DNA from: Lachnospiraceae bacterium UBA3692
GTDB lineage: Bacteria > Bacillota > Clostridia > Lachnospirales > Lachnospiraceae
Length of the DNA stretch: 46,365 nt
Assembly: GCA_002372815.1 (NCBI GenBank)
Contig: DFIR01000040.1
Span: 1 to 46,365, forward strand
Reading direction: 5' to 3'
The position numbers were made by a program, and so were the translations under genes. The notes under the pieces are model-generated. The model saw only the letters and a list, made by a program, of their open reading frames with translations, made no database searches and was not told the DNA's origin. Positions 31,590 through 39,167 of the stretch are shown here, in pieces. The number at the start of each line of letters is the position of its first letter. Position 1 is the stretch's first letter.

Positions 31590-33224
31590 TTATGCGTCGA
31601 CCTTTTCCGGCAGCAGCGCCTGCGCCATGTTGAGCGCGTGGTCGCTGCAGCGCTCCAGGTCGATGGTCATATCCGTGAAGAGGACGCCTCCCTGCGGGTC
31701 GCAGGTCCCTTCCATGAGCCGCACCAGGTGCTTGGCGTCGATCTCGTCCTTCTTGTCGTCCACGAGGTTCTCCAGGCGCTCGGCCTCTCCGTACTGCTCG
31801 AAATCTTCCTTCTCGAAGATCTCCAGCGAGACCTGCAGCGACTGCAGCGTGACGTCCGTCAGCTCCTGCAGCTCTCCCCTGGCCTCGTCATGGATCACGG
31901 CCTTGCCGGACCGCACCACTTCCTCGTACTCCACGATGTTCTCCGCGTGATCGGAGATCCGCTCCAGGTCGTCCACCACCATGATCATCCGGTAGAGCCG
32001 GTTGAGGTGATGTCTGTGCAGGTCGAGCATGCGGAGCTCGACGAGCTTGTCCACGATGGCCTGCGCCAGGTAGTCCACGGTCTCCTCATTCTCCCGCACC
32101 TGCTCGGCGAGCGCCGGGTCATGCGTGAAGAAGCAGCTCGTAGCCAGTGCCAGGTTCTTCACCGCGATCTGGCCCATGCGGGTGACTTCCCTGTGCGCGA
32201 GGTCGATCGCGACGCCCGCCGGCAGGCGGTCCGTCTGGGTGAGGTAGATCAGCTTCCTGTCCTCGCCTTTGCGGCGCTCCTGCTCCGTGACAGGGATGAT
32301 CCGCTCCGAGAGCGCGACGATCTTCTCGGCAAAAGGAAGCAGCACCAGCACGGCGAAGATCGCGAAGATCGTGTGCGTGTTCGCGATCTGTCTGGCGACA
32401 TTGCCGGGCGACAGGTTCTGGATGAAGGTCGTGATCTGCGGGAAGATCGTGATGACCGTGAGAACGAGCAGCGCCCGGATCACATTGAACAGGAGGTTCA
32501 GTACCGAACAGCGTCTGCCGGCGCGGTTGGCTGTCAGGCCGGCGAGCAGGTTCGGCGTGACCGAACCGACCGCGGCGCCGATGACAAGGTAGACGGCTGT
32601 CCGGTAGTCGATGATGCCCTGCATGGCGAAGGCCTGGAAGATGACCGTCGCCGAGGACGAGCTCTGCAGCAGCGCCGTGAAGGCGATGCCGAACAGCACG
32701 GTGATCACCGGATTGGAAAGCGTCGACAGAAACGAGATGAATGCCTTCGTCTGCGACAGCGGCGTGATCGCGCTCTTCATGAAGCTGATGCCCACGAACA
32801 GCATGCCGAAACCGAGGATGACGCTGCCGATGTCGCGGGTCCGCTTGTTCTTCAGGAACAGTGTCATGACGGCGCCGATGAAGAGGATCATCGGTGCGTA
32901 CGCGCTGATGTTGAACGCCGTGATCTGCGCGGTCACCGTGGTACCGATGTTCGCGCCCATGATGACGCCGATCGCCTGGATCAGTGACATCAGTCCGGAG
33001 GTGACGAAGCCGATGACCATGACGTCCGTCGCCGAAGAGCTCTGGATCAGCACCGTGACCGCGATACCGGCCAGCACGGATGTGATCTTGTTTCTGGTTG
33101 CCTTTCCGAGCAGGACCCGGAGATTATCACCGCAGGCATTGCGGAGTCCCGTCGACATGATGGTCATGCCGTACAGGAACAGCCCCACGCCTCCCAGCAG
33201 CGAAAATGCTTCGTAGATTGTCAT
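31590..33224 (-). CDS. Na+/phosphate cotransporter (NptA type) with PhoU-like domain
   Basis: A 544-residue protein. The membrane half (1 to about 310) carries two inverted Na_Pi_cotrans repeats, each with the QSSS motif (IQSSSATDVMV at 60-70 and LLQSSSSATVIFQ near 205). From about 340 to the end is a helical PhoU-like domain (LVELRMLDLHRHHLNRLYRMIMVVDDLERISDHAENIVEYE). It imports phosphate with sodium. It lies downstream of a two-component system, which suggests phosphate control. RBS AAGGAG. Confidence 0.94.
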   Translation of the reverse strand: MTIYEAFSLLGGVGLFLYGMTIMSTGLRNACGDNLRVLLGKATRNKITSVLAGIAVTVLIQSSSATDVMVIGFVTSGLMSLIQAIGVIMGANIGTTVTAQITAFNISAYAPMILFIGAVMTLFLKNKRTRDIGSVILGFGMLFVGISFMKSAITPLSQTKAFISFLSTLSNPVITVLFGIAFTALLQSSSSATVIFQAFAMQGIIDYRTAVYLVIGAAVGSVTPNLLAGLTANRAGRRCSVLNLLFNVIRALLVLTVITIFPQITTFIQNLSPGNVARQIANTHTIFAIFAVLVLLPFAEKIVALSERIIPVTEQERRKGEDRKLIYLTQTDRLPAGVAIDLAHREVTRMGQIAVKNLALATSCFFTHDPALAEQVRENEETVDYLAQAIVDKLVELRMLDLHRHHLNRLYRMIMVVDDLERISDHAENIVEYEEVVRSGKAVIHDEARGELQELTDVTLQSLQVSLEIFEKEDFEQYGEAERLENLVDDKKDEIDAKHLVRLMEGTCDPQGGVLFTDMTIDLERCSDHALNMAQALLPEKVDA

Positions 33225-33287
33225 TCTGTTCTCCTTCTTCCGGCCGCACGGAGTTCCCGGAGGGATCCTGCGCGGCGATTTTCGACC

Positions 33288-33315
33288 AGAATGTATGGTA
33301 ACGCCATTATGTCAA
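33288..33315 (-). promoter_or_regulatory. Possible promoter of the Na/Pi cotransporter
   Basis: On the minus strand a perfect TTGACA (33315-33310) overlaps the histidine kinase stop codon and is followed after 16 bases by CATTCT (33293-33288). The -10 box is poor. An 86-base gap after the kinase gene leaves room for separate control. Confidence 0.4.
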
Positions 33316-34763
33316 GGCTGTACAGTCTTTTTTGTAAAATCATTGTAAAATTCACGCGGAAGATCCACCGTGAAGACCGTTCCCTGCCCCTCTCTGCTGT
33401 CCACACGGATCTCTCCGCCGTGGATCCGGACGGCGTGCTTGACGATGGAGAGCCCGAGGCCCGTGCCGCCGACCTCCTTGGAGCGGCTCTTGTCCACCCG
33501 GTAGAAGCGCTCGAAAATGCGCTCGCGGTCCTCCTCCGGGATGCCGATCCCGGTGTCCGTGACGGTCAGCCGCAGCATCCTGCCGCCGCGTGGAGAACCG
33601 TCCCCTGCGCGGTCGTCCCCTGCGCGGTCCGCCTGCTCCGCAAGTCCGATCCGGATCGTGACCAGTCCGCCCCTGTGGTTGTACTTGATGCCGTTGTTGC
33701 ACAGGTTGTAGACGATGCTGTAGAGCACCTGCGTGACGCCCAGCATGGTCGTGTCCTTCGTCTCCCTCGGCAGAAGCCGCAGCGTGACGCCGGCCTCCGC
33801 CGCCGTCTCCTGCAGATCCGCCGCCGCGCTCTCCGCGATCTGGTAGAGATCCGTCTCCTCCTTCTCCATGCCGACGCCGCCGTCCATCCGGGTGAGCGAC
33901 AGGATGTCCTCGACCAGGCGCGACATGCGGCGGGACTCCGCGAGGATCCGCCCCGCGAAGGTCCGGATATCTCCCTCCGGCACCATGCCGCTCTCCAGAA
34001 GCTCCGCGTATCCGGAGATCACGTGCAGGGGAGTCTTGAGTTCGTGGGAGGCGTTCGCGGTGAATTCCTGCCTGATGAGGGAAGTCTTCTCCAGTTCCTC
34101 CCGGTCATGCGCGATCTGGACCCGCTGCTCCTCCAGGCGGTGCAGGAGGGGAAGGATCTCCTCGTACGAAGCCACGAACTGCGGATCCGCCATCCCCTTC
34201 ATCGGTTCATCCGGATCCAGGCTGTTCAGCGGCCCGACGATGTCGGAGGCGAGCCTGTGGGCGATCCGCCAGGTGAGGAGCGTCGCCAGGAGCAGCAGCA
34301 GCGCGAACGGCGCCAGGAACGGCAGCAGCATGTTCATCACCGCCATCTGTGTGATCGACAGACGCAGCACGGTCCCGTCGGGAAGCCGGCGCGCAGTATA
34401 CAGCTGCTGTCGGGCCAGCGTCGCGGATCTCCTCCGGCTCTCCCCGTAGCCTGTCTCCAGCGCATCCCGGACCTCCTGCCGCTCCAGATGGTTCTCCATT
34501 TCCCCGGCATCCGCCGCGTTGTCGTAGAGGATCCTGCCGTCTGCCGTCAGCCAGGTGATCCGGAAATCGGCGGTCTCCAGCTCGTCAAAAAAGGCGGCGC
34601 CGTCACGGGTCACCCCTCGTGTCACCAGCGCCGTCTCATTGCGCAGCTGTTCCAGCTGCTCCTCTGTAAAAACCGTATACATCATACCCGAGAGGATCGC
34701 CAGTGCCAGAACGAGTGACACCACGGTCATCAGCCAGATGCTTCTGAAAATCTTTCTGCTCAC
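33312..34763 (-). CDS. Sensor histidine kinase (PhoR type)
   Basis: A 483-residue membrane kinase. Helix 1 is at about 8-28, an extracytoplasmic sensor at 29-145 and helix 2 at about 146-168. The HisKA domain has FTANASHELKTPLHVISGYAELL and the ATPase domain has NLCNNGIKYN, DTGIGIPEEDRERIFERFYR and GGTGLGLSIVK. It pairs with the response regulator 33 bases upstream. Residues about 379-393 (DRAGDDRAGDGSPRGG), between the N- and G1-boxes, are encoded by a GC-rich REP variant and a tandem partial copy and are not part of the usual fold. The Na/Pi cotransporter downstream supports a role in phosphate sensing, which remains an inference. Confidence 0.92.
   Translation of the reverse strand: MSRKIFRSIWLMTVVSLVLALAILSGMMYTVFTEEQLEQLRNETALVTRGVTRDGAAFFDELETADFRITWLTADGRILYDNAADAGEMENHLERQEVRDALETGYGESRRRSATLARQQLYTARRLPDGTVLRLSITQMAVMNMLLPFLAPFALLLLLATLLTWRIAHRLASDIVGPLNSLDPDEPMKGMADPQFVASYEEILPLLHRLEEQRVQIAHDREELEKTSLIRQEFTANASHELKTPLHVISGYAELLESGMVPEGDIRTFAGRILAESRRMSRLVEDILSLTRMDGGVGMEKEETDLYQIAESAAADLQETAAEAGVTLRLLPRETKDTTMLGVTQVLYSIVYNLCNNGIKYNHRGGLVTIRIGLAEQADRAGDDRAGDGSPRGGRMLRLTVTDTGIGIPEEDRERIFERFYRVDKSRSKEVGGTGLGLSIVKHAVRIHGGEIRVDSREGQGTVFTVDLPREFYNDFTKKTVQP
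33586..33627. repeat. GC-rich REP variant inside the histidine kinase gene
   Basis: A 27-base hairpin (33586-33612) keeps the REP core GAGAACCGTCCCCTG, but its arms are CCGCG/CGCGG instead of TCACAC/GTGTGA. A second partial copy, CGTCCCCTGCGCGG, follows at 33614-33627. On the coding strand this makes a 15-base direct repeat, read as DRAGD-DRAGD. Confidence 0.75.
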
Positions 34764-34796
34764 GAGTCCCTCCGCGCGATCCTCTTCCCGGGACGG

Positions 34797-35462
34797 TCAC
34801 ACCAGCCTGTATCCGACGCCCCGCACGGTCTGGATCCTGTCGCCGCTGCCGCCGAGCTTGGTCCGCAGCGTCGCGATGTGGACGTCCACCGTCCGGGTGC
34901 CGCCGCTGAAATTCATGTCCCAGACCGTCTGCAGCAGCCTGTCCCGCGAGAAAACGATCCCGGGATTCTCCATCAGGATGCGCAGAAGCTCGTATTCCTT
35001 CAGGGTCAGTGCGACCTCCTGCCCCGCGGCGCTGACCGTATGGCGCGCGCGGTCCAGCCGGATCTCCCCGGCCGCCAGCACATCCTGCGCGTCCTGTCCC
35101 TGGGACCTGCGGAGGACCGCCCGGATCCGGGAGACCATCTCCATCATCCCGAAGGGCTTGCTCAGATAGTCGTCCGCGCCGAGGTCCAGGCCGATGACGC
35201 GGTCGTACTCGCTCCCGCGGGCCGACGCCATGATCACCGGAAGCTGTGCCGTCTCCGGCGCGTTCCGGAGCCTGCGCAGGACCGAGATCCCGTCCTCCCC
35301 CGGCAGCATGATGTCCAGGACCACCAGCTGCGGGAGTTCCCGCTGCAGGGCCTCCCAGAAGGCTCCGCTCTCGGGGAACCCCTGTGCCTCGAAGCCCGCG
35401 ATCTGCAGGGTATAGACCATCAGTTCCCTTATGCCCTTGTCATCCTCCAGACAGTAGATCAT
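34797..35462 (-). CDS. OmpR/PhoB-family response regulator
   Basis: A 221-residue regulator. The receiver domain has D7/D8, phospho-acceptor D50 (VVLDIMLPGEDG) and the lysine in DDYLSKPFG. The winged-helix domain ends TVDVHIATLRTKLGGSGDRIQTVRGVGYRLV. The start at 35462 overlaps the stop of the upstream hydrolase gene as ATGA, so translation is coupled; GAGGT lies 9 bases before. The partner kinase follows directly. Confidence 0.94.
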   Translation of the reverse strand: MIYCLEDDKGIRELMVYTLQIAGFEAQGFPESGAFWEALQRELPQLVVLDIMLPGEDGISVLRRLRNAPETAQLPVIMASARGSEYDRVIGLDLGADDYLSKPFGMMEMVSRIRAVLRRSQGQDAQDVLAAGEIRLDRARHTVSAAGQEVALTLKEYELLRILMENPGIVFSRDRLLQTVWDMNFSGGTRTVDVHIATLRTKLGGSGDRIQTVRGVGYRLV

Positions 35463-35995
35463 GCGTTCTTTACCTCGATCTGGCAGGAGCGCATCGTCTC
35501 TAACGCCGCCAGATGCTTCTCCGGCGTCACGCCGGCACAGCAGGCCGCGTCGACGCAGATCGGCACCTCCGGCATGAAAGCCTTCAGCAGCAGCGCGTTC
35601 GACACCACGCAGATGTCCGTGCACAGCCCGACCATCTCGATGGCCAGCTTCTTCTGTCCCTCCAGCTCGGAGAGCGCCTGCAGATCCTCCGCCAGGAGCG
35701 TGCTCCCGAATGTCGGCTTCTCATAGATATGGGCGTCCTTCAGCAGCGGCTCCAGCTCCGGATGCAGCTCCCATCCCTGCGTCCCGCGGATGCAGTGCGG
35801 GACCGGCAGATTCGCGCCTTCCTGTGTCTCCATGTAGTTATCACCGTGCGTATCCATCGTGACATAAACGTTCTGTACCGGATAGCTGCGGATCTTCTCC
35901 CGGACCGCGCCGACGATCTGTTCCGCTTCCTTCGTTCCCAATGCGCCGTCGATGAAGTCGTTCTGCATATCGACCACAACCAGGATCTTTCTCAT
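35459..35995 (-). CDS. Isochorismatase-family cysteine hydrolase, nicotinamidase-like
   Basis: A 178-residue hydrolase. The catalytic triad is D9 (VVVDMQNDFIDG), K93 (YEKPTFGS) and C129 (GLCTDICVVSNALLLKA). The block PVPHCIRGTQGWELHPEL resembles nicotinamidase/pyrazinamidase, which deaminates nicotinamide for NAD salvage; the metal-binding region MDTHGDN is shorter than in classic PncA. It overlaps the response-regulator start by four bases (ATGA). This partnership with a PhoB-like system is unusual. RBS AAGGCGG. Confidence 0.88.
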   Translation of the reverse strand: MRKILVVVDMQNDFIDGALGTKEAEQIVGAVREKIRSYPVQNVYVTMDTHGDNYMETQEGANLPVPHCIRGTQGWELHPELEPLLKDAHIYEKPTFGSTLLAEDLQALSELEGQKKLAIEMVGLCTDICVVSNALLLKAFMPEVPICVDAACCAGVTPEKHLAALETMRSCQIEVKNA

Positions 35996-36044
35996 CGTTC
36001 ATACCGCCTTTCCGCGCCAGGATCACACACTGCCGCTTCTTATA

Positions 36045-36087
36045 GAATACAAAAGAAAAGCAGGAATGGCAATAAAGCCATTCCTGC
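36045..36087 (-). terminator. Intrinsic terminator of the small gene
   Basis: GCAGGAATGGC (36060-36070) pairs exactly with 36077-36087 around a 6-base loop. On the minus strand the stem is followed by TTTTCTTTTGT. It lies 27 bases beyond the stop of the 57-residue gene and ahead of the hydrolase gene. Confidence 0.88.
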
Positions 36088-36114
36088 CCGCTCTCCTGAT
36101 CCTGTCCGTCTCAC

Positions 36115-36288
36115 TCAGAAGATGATCGACAGCAGTGCGGAGGCGATGCTGCGAAGCACGCCGCCCCGGCTGTTCTTTCCTTCCTCGTAGAACCCGTCGC
36201 AGAACTCGTAGCGCTCCGCGCGCGCCCACTCGGGCATCTGATGATCGTGACTGAATTTATCGTAGTAAACAATCCCCATGATAGACAT
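36115..36288 (-). CDS. Small protein of 57 residues, unknown function
   Basis: An ATG at 36288 with GGGAGGAAGAAGAG directly upstream opens a frame that begins MSIMGIVYYDKFSHDHQMP and ends in LLSIIF at TGA 36117-36115. The middle is charged and aromatic (EWARAERYEFCDGFYEEGKNS) and the last 15 residues are hydrophobic. A clean terminator follows within 30 bases and nothing else occupies the stretch, which supports a real gene. I do not recognise the family. It is divergent from the PucR regulator. Confidence 0.65.
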   Translation of the reverse strand: MSIMGIVYYDKFSHDHQMPEWARAERYEFCDGFYEEGKNSRGGVLRSIASALLSIIF

Positions 36289-36332
36289 CTCTTCTTCCTC
36301 CCTTTTTTATCTTCAGGCGGGCCATGCCGCCG

Positions 36333-36344
36333 GGTGATGTCACC
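36333..36344. promoter_or_regulatory. Short inverted repeat upstream of the small gene
   Basis: GGTGA, 2 bases, TCACC. It lies in the leader of the 57-residue gene, between its probable promoter (a TATGAT-like box near 36360 on the minus strand, weak) and its RBS. Could be an operator or RNA stem; evidence is thin. Confidence 0.3.
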
Positions 36345-36436
36345 TGACTCCTTCGTTCTGATATCATCATATCACAAAGGTATCCGGCTTCCACATGCCG
36401 CAGACCCCAAAATCGGGAAATAAACTGTGCTCGCAG

Positions 36437-36476
36437 CACAATTGTGTGGACATGTCCGCGTGTGCTCTGCTACACT
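36437..36476 (+). promoter_or_regulatory. PucR gene promoter with two adjacent palindromes
   Basis: CACAATTGTG (36437-36446) and GGACATGTCC (36448-36457) are perfect 10-bp palindromes side by side. The second contains the probable -35 box TGGACA (36447-36452). After 18 bases comes an extended -10, TGCTACACT (36468-36476). The start at 36519 is about 40 bases on. A protein bound to either palindrome would affect this promoter; autoregulation is plausible. Confidence 0.55.
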
Positions 36477-36518
36477 GGATCCATGAGCGGCAGGGACCGG
36501 TCAGAAAGGAAGGATCCC

Positions 36519-37694
36519 ATGGGTTTTACGATCGAAGATATGCTCGTCGTCAGCAGCGACCGCTATAAGATGGAGCTGGTCGCCGGCCGGGACGGATGGT
36601 CCAATTCGATCAGCTGGCTGCTGATGCTGGAGGACCTGACCATCATCCAGAATTTCTCCGGGAAGGAGCTGGCTGTCACGACCGGGCTGGGCTTCCAGAA
36701 GGAGGACCAGATGCTGGCGCTCGTGGAGGCCCTGTCGGCCCACAACGCCTCCGGCCTGATCGTGAATACCGGGTACTACATCATGGAACTGCCCGCCTCC
36801 GTGATCGCCTACTGCGACGAGAACGGCCTCCCGCTCCTCACGGTCCCCTGGGAGGTCTACCTGGCGGATATGATCAAGGATCTCAGTGTCCGGATCTTCC
36901 TGCAGTCGTCCACCGACGAGCAGATCAGCGCCGCCCTCATCCGGGCCATCGAGCAGCCCCAGGAGCGGGACCGGTACGCGCCGGACCTGCTCGCCCATTT
37001 CGACCTGGACGGATCCTTCCAGATCGCGCTGGTGACGACCGGGGACCTGGACCGCATGGACACGGTGGAGCGCCGCCGGCTGTCCTACCGGATGCAGCTC
37101 TACCTGACCAACCTCACGCACAACGGGCATTTCTTCTACTATGACAGCTGCTTCGTCGTGGTCATGAACGCGATCCCGGAGACGGAGAGCGCGGAGATCC
37201 TGAACGACTTCGCCGGGCGCGCGAAGAGGAGGATGGCCGACCGGCCGCTCTATATCGGCGTGAGCGACGCCGTCACGGACATAGAAAACCTCCGCACGGC
37301 ATACCGCCGCGCGAAGGCTGCTGTGCGAATGGCGCAGTCCCGGGACCGCAGTCCGGTCTTCTTCGCCGGGATGGGCATCTACCGCATCCTCAGTATGGTG
37401 GATGACCACGCGCTCCTCCGCGATTTCACGGAGGAGACCCTCGGGCCGGTCCTCGCTCACGACCGCACCCACTGCTCGGAGTACCTGAAAACACTGGACG
37501 CCTGGCTCCGCTGCGGCGGCAGCATCAAGGCCGTGTCAGAGGAGCTCTTCATCCACCGCAACACGATCCTGTACCGCATGTCGGCGATCCGCAGCCTCCT
37601 GCACACCTCCCTGGAGGATCCGGAGGAGCGTCTCCTCTTCATGACGGCCTGCAAGATCTACCGGATGGAGGCCGGCATCCGGGAGGACCCGTAA
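36519..37694 (+). CDS. PucR-family transcriptional regulator
   Basis: A 391-residue regulator. Residues 1 to about 125 form the PucR N-terminal sensor domain (TIEDMLVVSSDRYKMELVAGRDG, then LAVTTGLGF and GLIVNTGYY). The centre is a GGDEF-related domain (about 165-300). The C-terminus is the PucR helix-turn-helix with LKTLDAWLRCGGSIKAVSEELFIHRNTILYRM. In other bacteria such proteins sense purine breakdown products or other small metabolites. No purine genes are nearby, so the regulon is unknown. RBS GGAAGGA. The stop is one base from the convergent phosphatase stop. Confidence 0.92.
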   Translation: MGFTIEDMLVVSSDRYKMELVAGRDGWSNSISWLLMLEDLTIIQNFSGKELAVTTGLGFQKEDQMLALVEALSAHNASGLIVNTGYYIMELPASVIAYCDENGLPLLTVPWEVYLADMIKDLSVRIFLQSSTDEQISAALIRAIEQPQERDRYAPDLLAHFDLDGSFQIALVTTGDLDRMDTVERRRLSYRMQLYLTNLTHNGHFFYYDSCFVVVMNAIPETESAEILNDFAGRAKRRMADRPLYIGVSDAVTDIENLRTAYRRAKAAVRMAQSRDRSPVFFAGMGIYRILSMVDDHALLRDFTEETLGPVLAHDRTHCSEYLKTLDAWLRCGGSIKAVSEELFIHRNTILYRMSAIRSLLHTSLEDPEERLLFMTACKIYRMEAGIREDP

Positions 37695-37695
37695 G

Positions 37696-38349
37696 TCAGT
37701 GCCCGGTCACGGATCCGTCGAACACCGCCTTCGCCTCCGTGTCGGAGACGCCCCGGAAGAGCCGCTCCGGCACGCTGTACTGACCCTGGTGTACTTCCGC
37801 GGCGTACGCCTCGCAGTTGCCCAGGAACGTGTACCAGTAGCTGCCCCGCGAGTCCGGCGTGAGGTACTCGAGGGCCCCCTTCATGATGATCGCGTGGATG
37901 GAGAGCAGGACATTCTTCTCTGCCGCCTCCTCCCGGATCTCCTCCAGGAAGGCGCCGGCCCGCTCTACCACCGAGGAGAGCGGTTCCATGCCCTCCGGGG
38001 CCGGGTTATTGATGAAATCCTCGAAGAAAGTCAGCACCGCGGGCGGCAGGGACCGCAGTCCCAGCCCCTCGTAGGGACCATAATCGATCTCCAGGAGCCG
38101 CTCGTCCGTGATGACGGGCGGCTTCTCTCCGTCTCCGGCCGTTCCCTCCAGCAGGAGGTCCGCCGTCTCCCGCGCCCGCCGCAGCGGGCTGCAGTACACC
38201 ACGTCGAACCGGATCCCCCGCTCGCGGAAACGGCGGGCCGCCTCCTGCGCCTGCAGGATCCCGGTCTCATTGAGCGCCAGGTCGCTCCGCCCCTGCAGGA
38301 GCATCTCCTTGTTCTTCGCCGTCTGCCCGTGCCGGATCATGTAGAGCAT
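37696..38349 (-). CDS. Histidine phosphatase (phosphoglycerate-mutase-like)
   Basis: A 217-residue enzyme of the RHG branch. The catalytic MIRHGQTAKNKEMLLQGRSD is at the N-terminus (H7 phosphorylated). The second arginine is in YCSPLRRARETADLL, the acid in LLEIDYGPYEG and the last histidine in LLSIHAIIMKG. Members include phosphoglycerate mutase, alpha-ribazole phosphatase and broad phosphatases, and the substrate is not clear. It is 27 bases downstream of the dipeptidase gene and probably cotranscribed. Confidence 0.92.
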   Translation of the reverse strand: MLYMIRHGQTAKNKEMLLQGRSDLALNETGILQAQEAARRFRERGIRFDVVYCSPLRRARETADLLLEGTAGDGEKPPVITDERLLEIDYGPYEGLGLRSLPPAVLTFFEDFINNPAPEGMEPLSSVVERAGAFLEEIREEAAEKNVLLSIHAIIMKGALEYLTPDSRGSYWYTFLGNCEAYAAEVHQGQYSVPERLFRGVSDTEAKAVFDGSVTGH

Positions 38350-38376
38350 GGGATCACCTCCGTCCCTGTTTCCGGG

Positions 38377-39033
38377 TCATTTCTTCAGATACGCCGCCGA
38401 GACCGGAAAGTCGAAATATGTGTCCGGATACGGCTCGTCCCGCAGCGTGAAGTGCCACCACTCGCAGTCGATCGGGGCAAAACCACCGCGGACCATCGCC
38501 TTCTGCAGCGTCATCCGGTTCCTGAACTGCTCCTCCGTGACCGCCCGGCAGTCCGGGTGCGAGATCTCGCTGAACAGGTCGAAGGGGCTGCCCATGTCGA
38601 CTTCCCTGCCGGTGCGCATGTCGAACAGCGTGAGGTCCACGGTGCTGCCCCGGCTGTGGCTCGAGCGGCTCGCGATGTATCCCTTCGCGAAGAGCTCCTG
38701 CTTCTCCAGCTCCGGATAGAAGAAGGGCTTCATCCGGAGGTCCAGGTCCTCCAGTCCCCAGAGCACGAAATGCTTCACGGCCGATGCCGGCCGGTAGGCG
38801 TCGAAGACCTTCAGCCGGTATCCCTGCACGTTCAGCTCGCTGCTGACGCTCTTCAGCGCCCGCGCAGCTTCTCTGGTCAGCAGTGCGCAGGGCTCCTCGT
38901 AGCCGTCGATCCTCTCTCCGATGAAATTGTAGGTCGAATAGTACCGGATCTCCTGTATGATCCCGGGCACGGCATCCGCCAGCAGGACGAAGCCTGACGG
39001 ATCCATGGCCGCCTGTCTCTGAAAATCTGTCAT
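38377..39033 (-). CDS. D-alanyl-D-alanine dipeptidase (VanX/DdpX family, M15D)
   Basis: A 218-residue zinc dipeptidase that cleaves D-Ala-D-Ala. The zinc site is H126 and D133 in SSHSRGSTVD plus H194 in CEWWHF, and E191 is the general base. DAYRP at 78-82 is the family loop. There is no signal peptide, so it is cytoplasmic. No vanA/vanH/vanS partners are nearby, so this is more likely a housekeeping recycling or stationary-phase enzyme than a glycopeptide-resistance gene. The start at 39033 was chosen for GAGGG; the longer frame upstream is not conserved-looking. Confidence 0.92.
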   Translation of the reverse strand: MTDFQRQAAMDPSGFVLLADAVPGIIQEIRYYSTYNFIGERIDGYEEPCALLTREAARALKSVSSELNVQGYRLKVFDAYRPASAVKHFVLWGLEDLDLRMKPFFYPELEKQELFAKGYIASRSSHSRGSTVDLTLFDMRTGREVDMGSPFDLFSEISHPDCRAVTEEQFRNRMTLQKAMVRGGFAPIDCEWWHFTLRDEPYPDTYFDFPVSAAYLKK

Positions 39034-39086
39034 CTGCGGTCCCTCTGCGCCCCGCGGCGCACACCTCTTCACGCAACTTTCAAAAT

Positions 39087-39096
39087 GATTGTAGCA
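39087..39096 (-). promoter_or_regulatory. Extended -10 promoter of the dipeptidase gene
   Basis: On the minus strand TATGCTACAAT includes TGnTACAAT, about 55 bases before the start. It follows directly after the terminator of the symporter gene, so the dipeptidase/phosphatase pair forms its own unit. Confidence 0.55.
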
Positions 39097-39106
39097 TAAA
39101 GACAGG

Positions 39107-39138
39107 AGGCGCGGCACGGGAAAACCCGCGCCGCGCCT
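39107..39138 (-). terminator. GC-rich terminator after the lac operon
   Basis: A 14-position stem, AGGCGCGGCACGGG (39107-39120) and its near complement (39125-39138), with an AAAA loop. On the minus strand a CTGTCTTTATG tail follows. It ends the lacZ-symporter transcript. Confidence 0.7.
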
Positions 39139-39167
39139 CCCCCGCCTCCGGGACCGCCGGAGCCGTG

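Noticed and set aside
38377..39033. Glycopeptide-resistance (van) gene
   Set aside because: The dipeptidase is of VanX type, but no vanH, vanA/B ligase or vanRS genes accompany it; the neighbours are housekeeping, so resistance is not supported.
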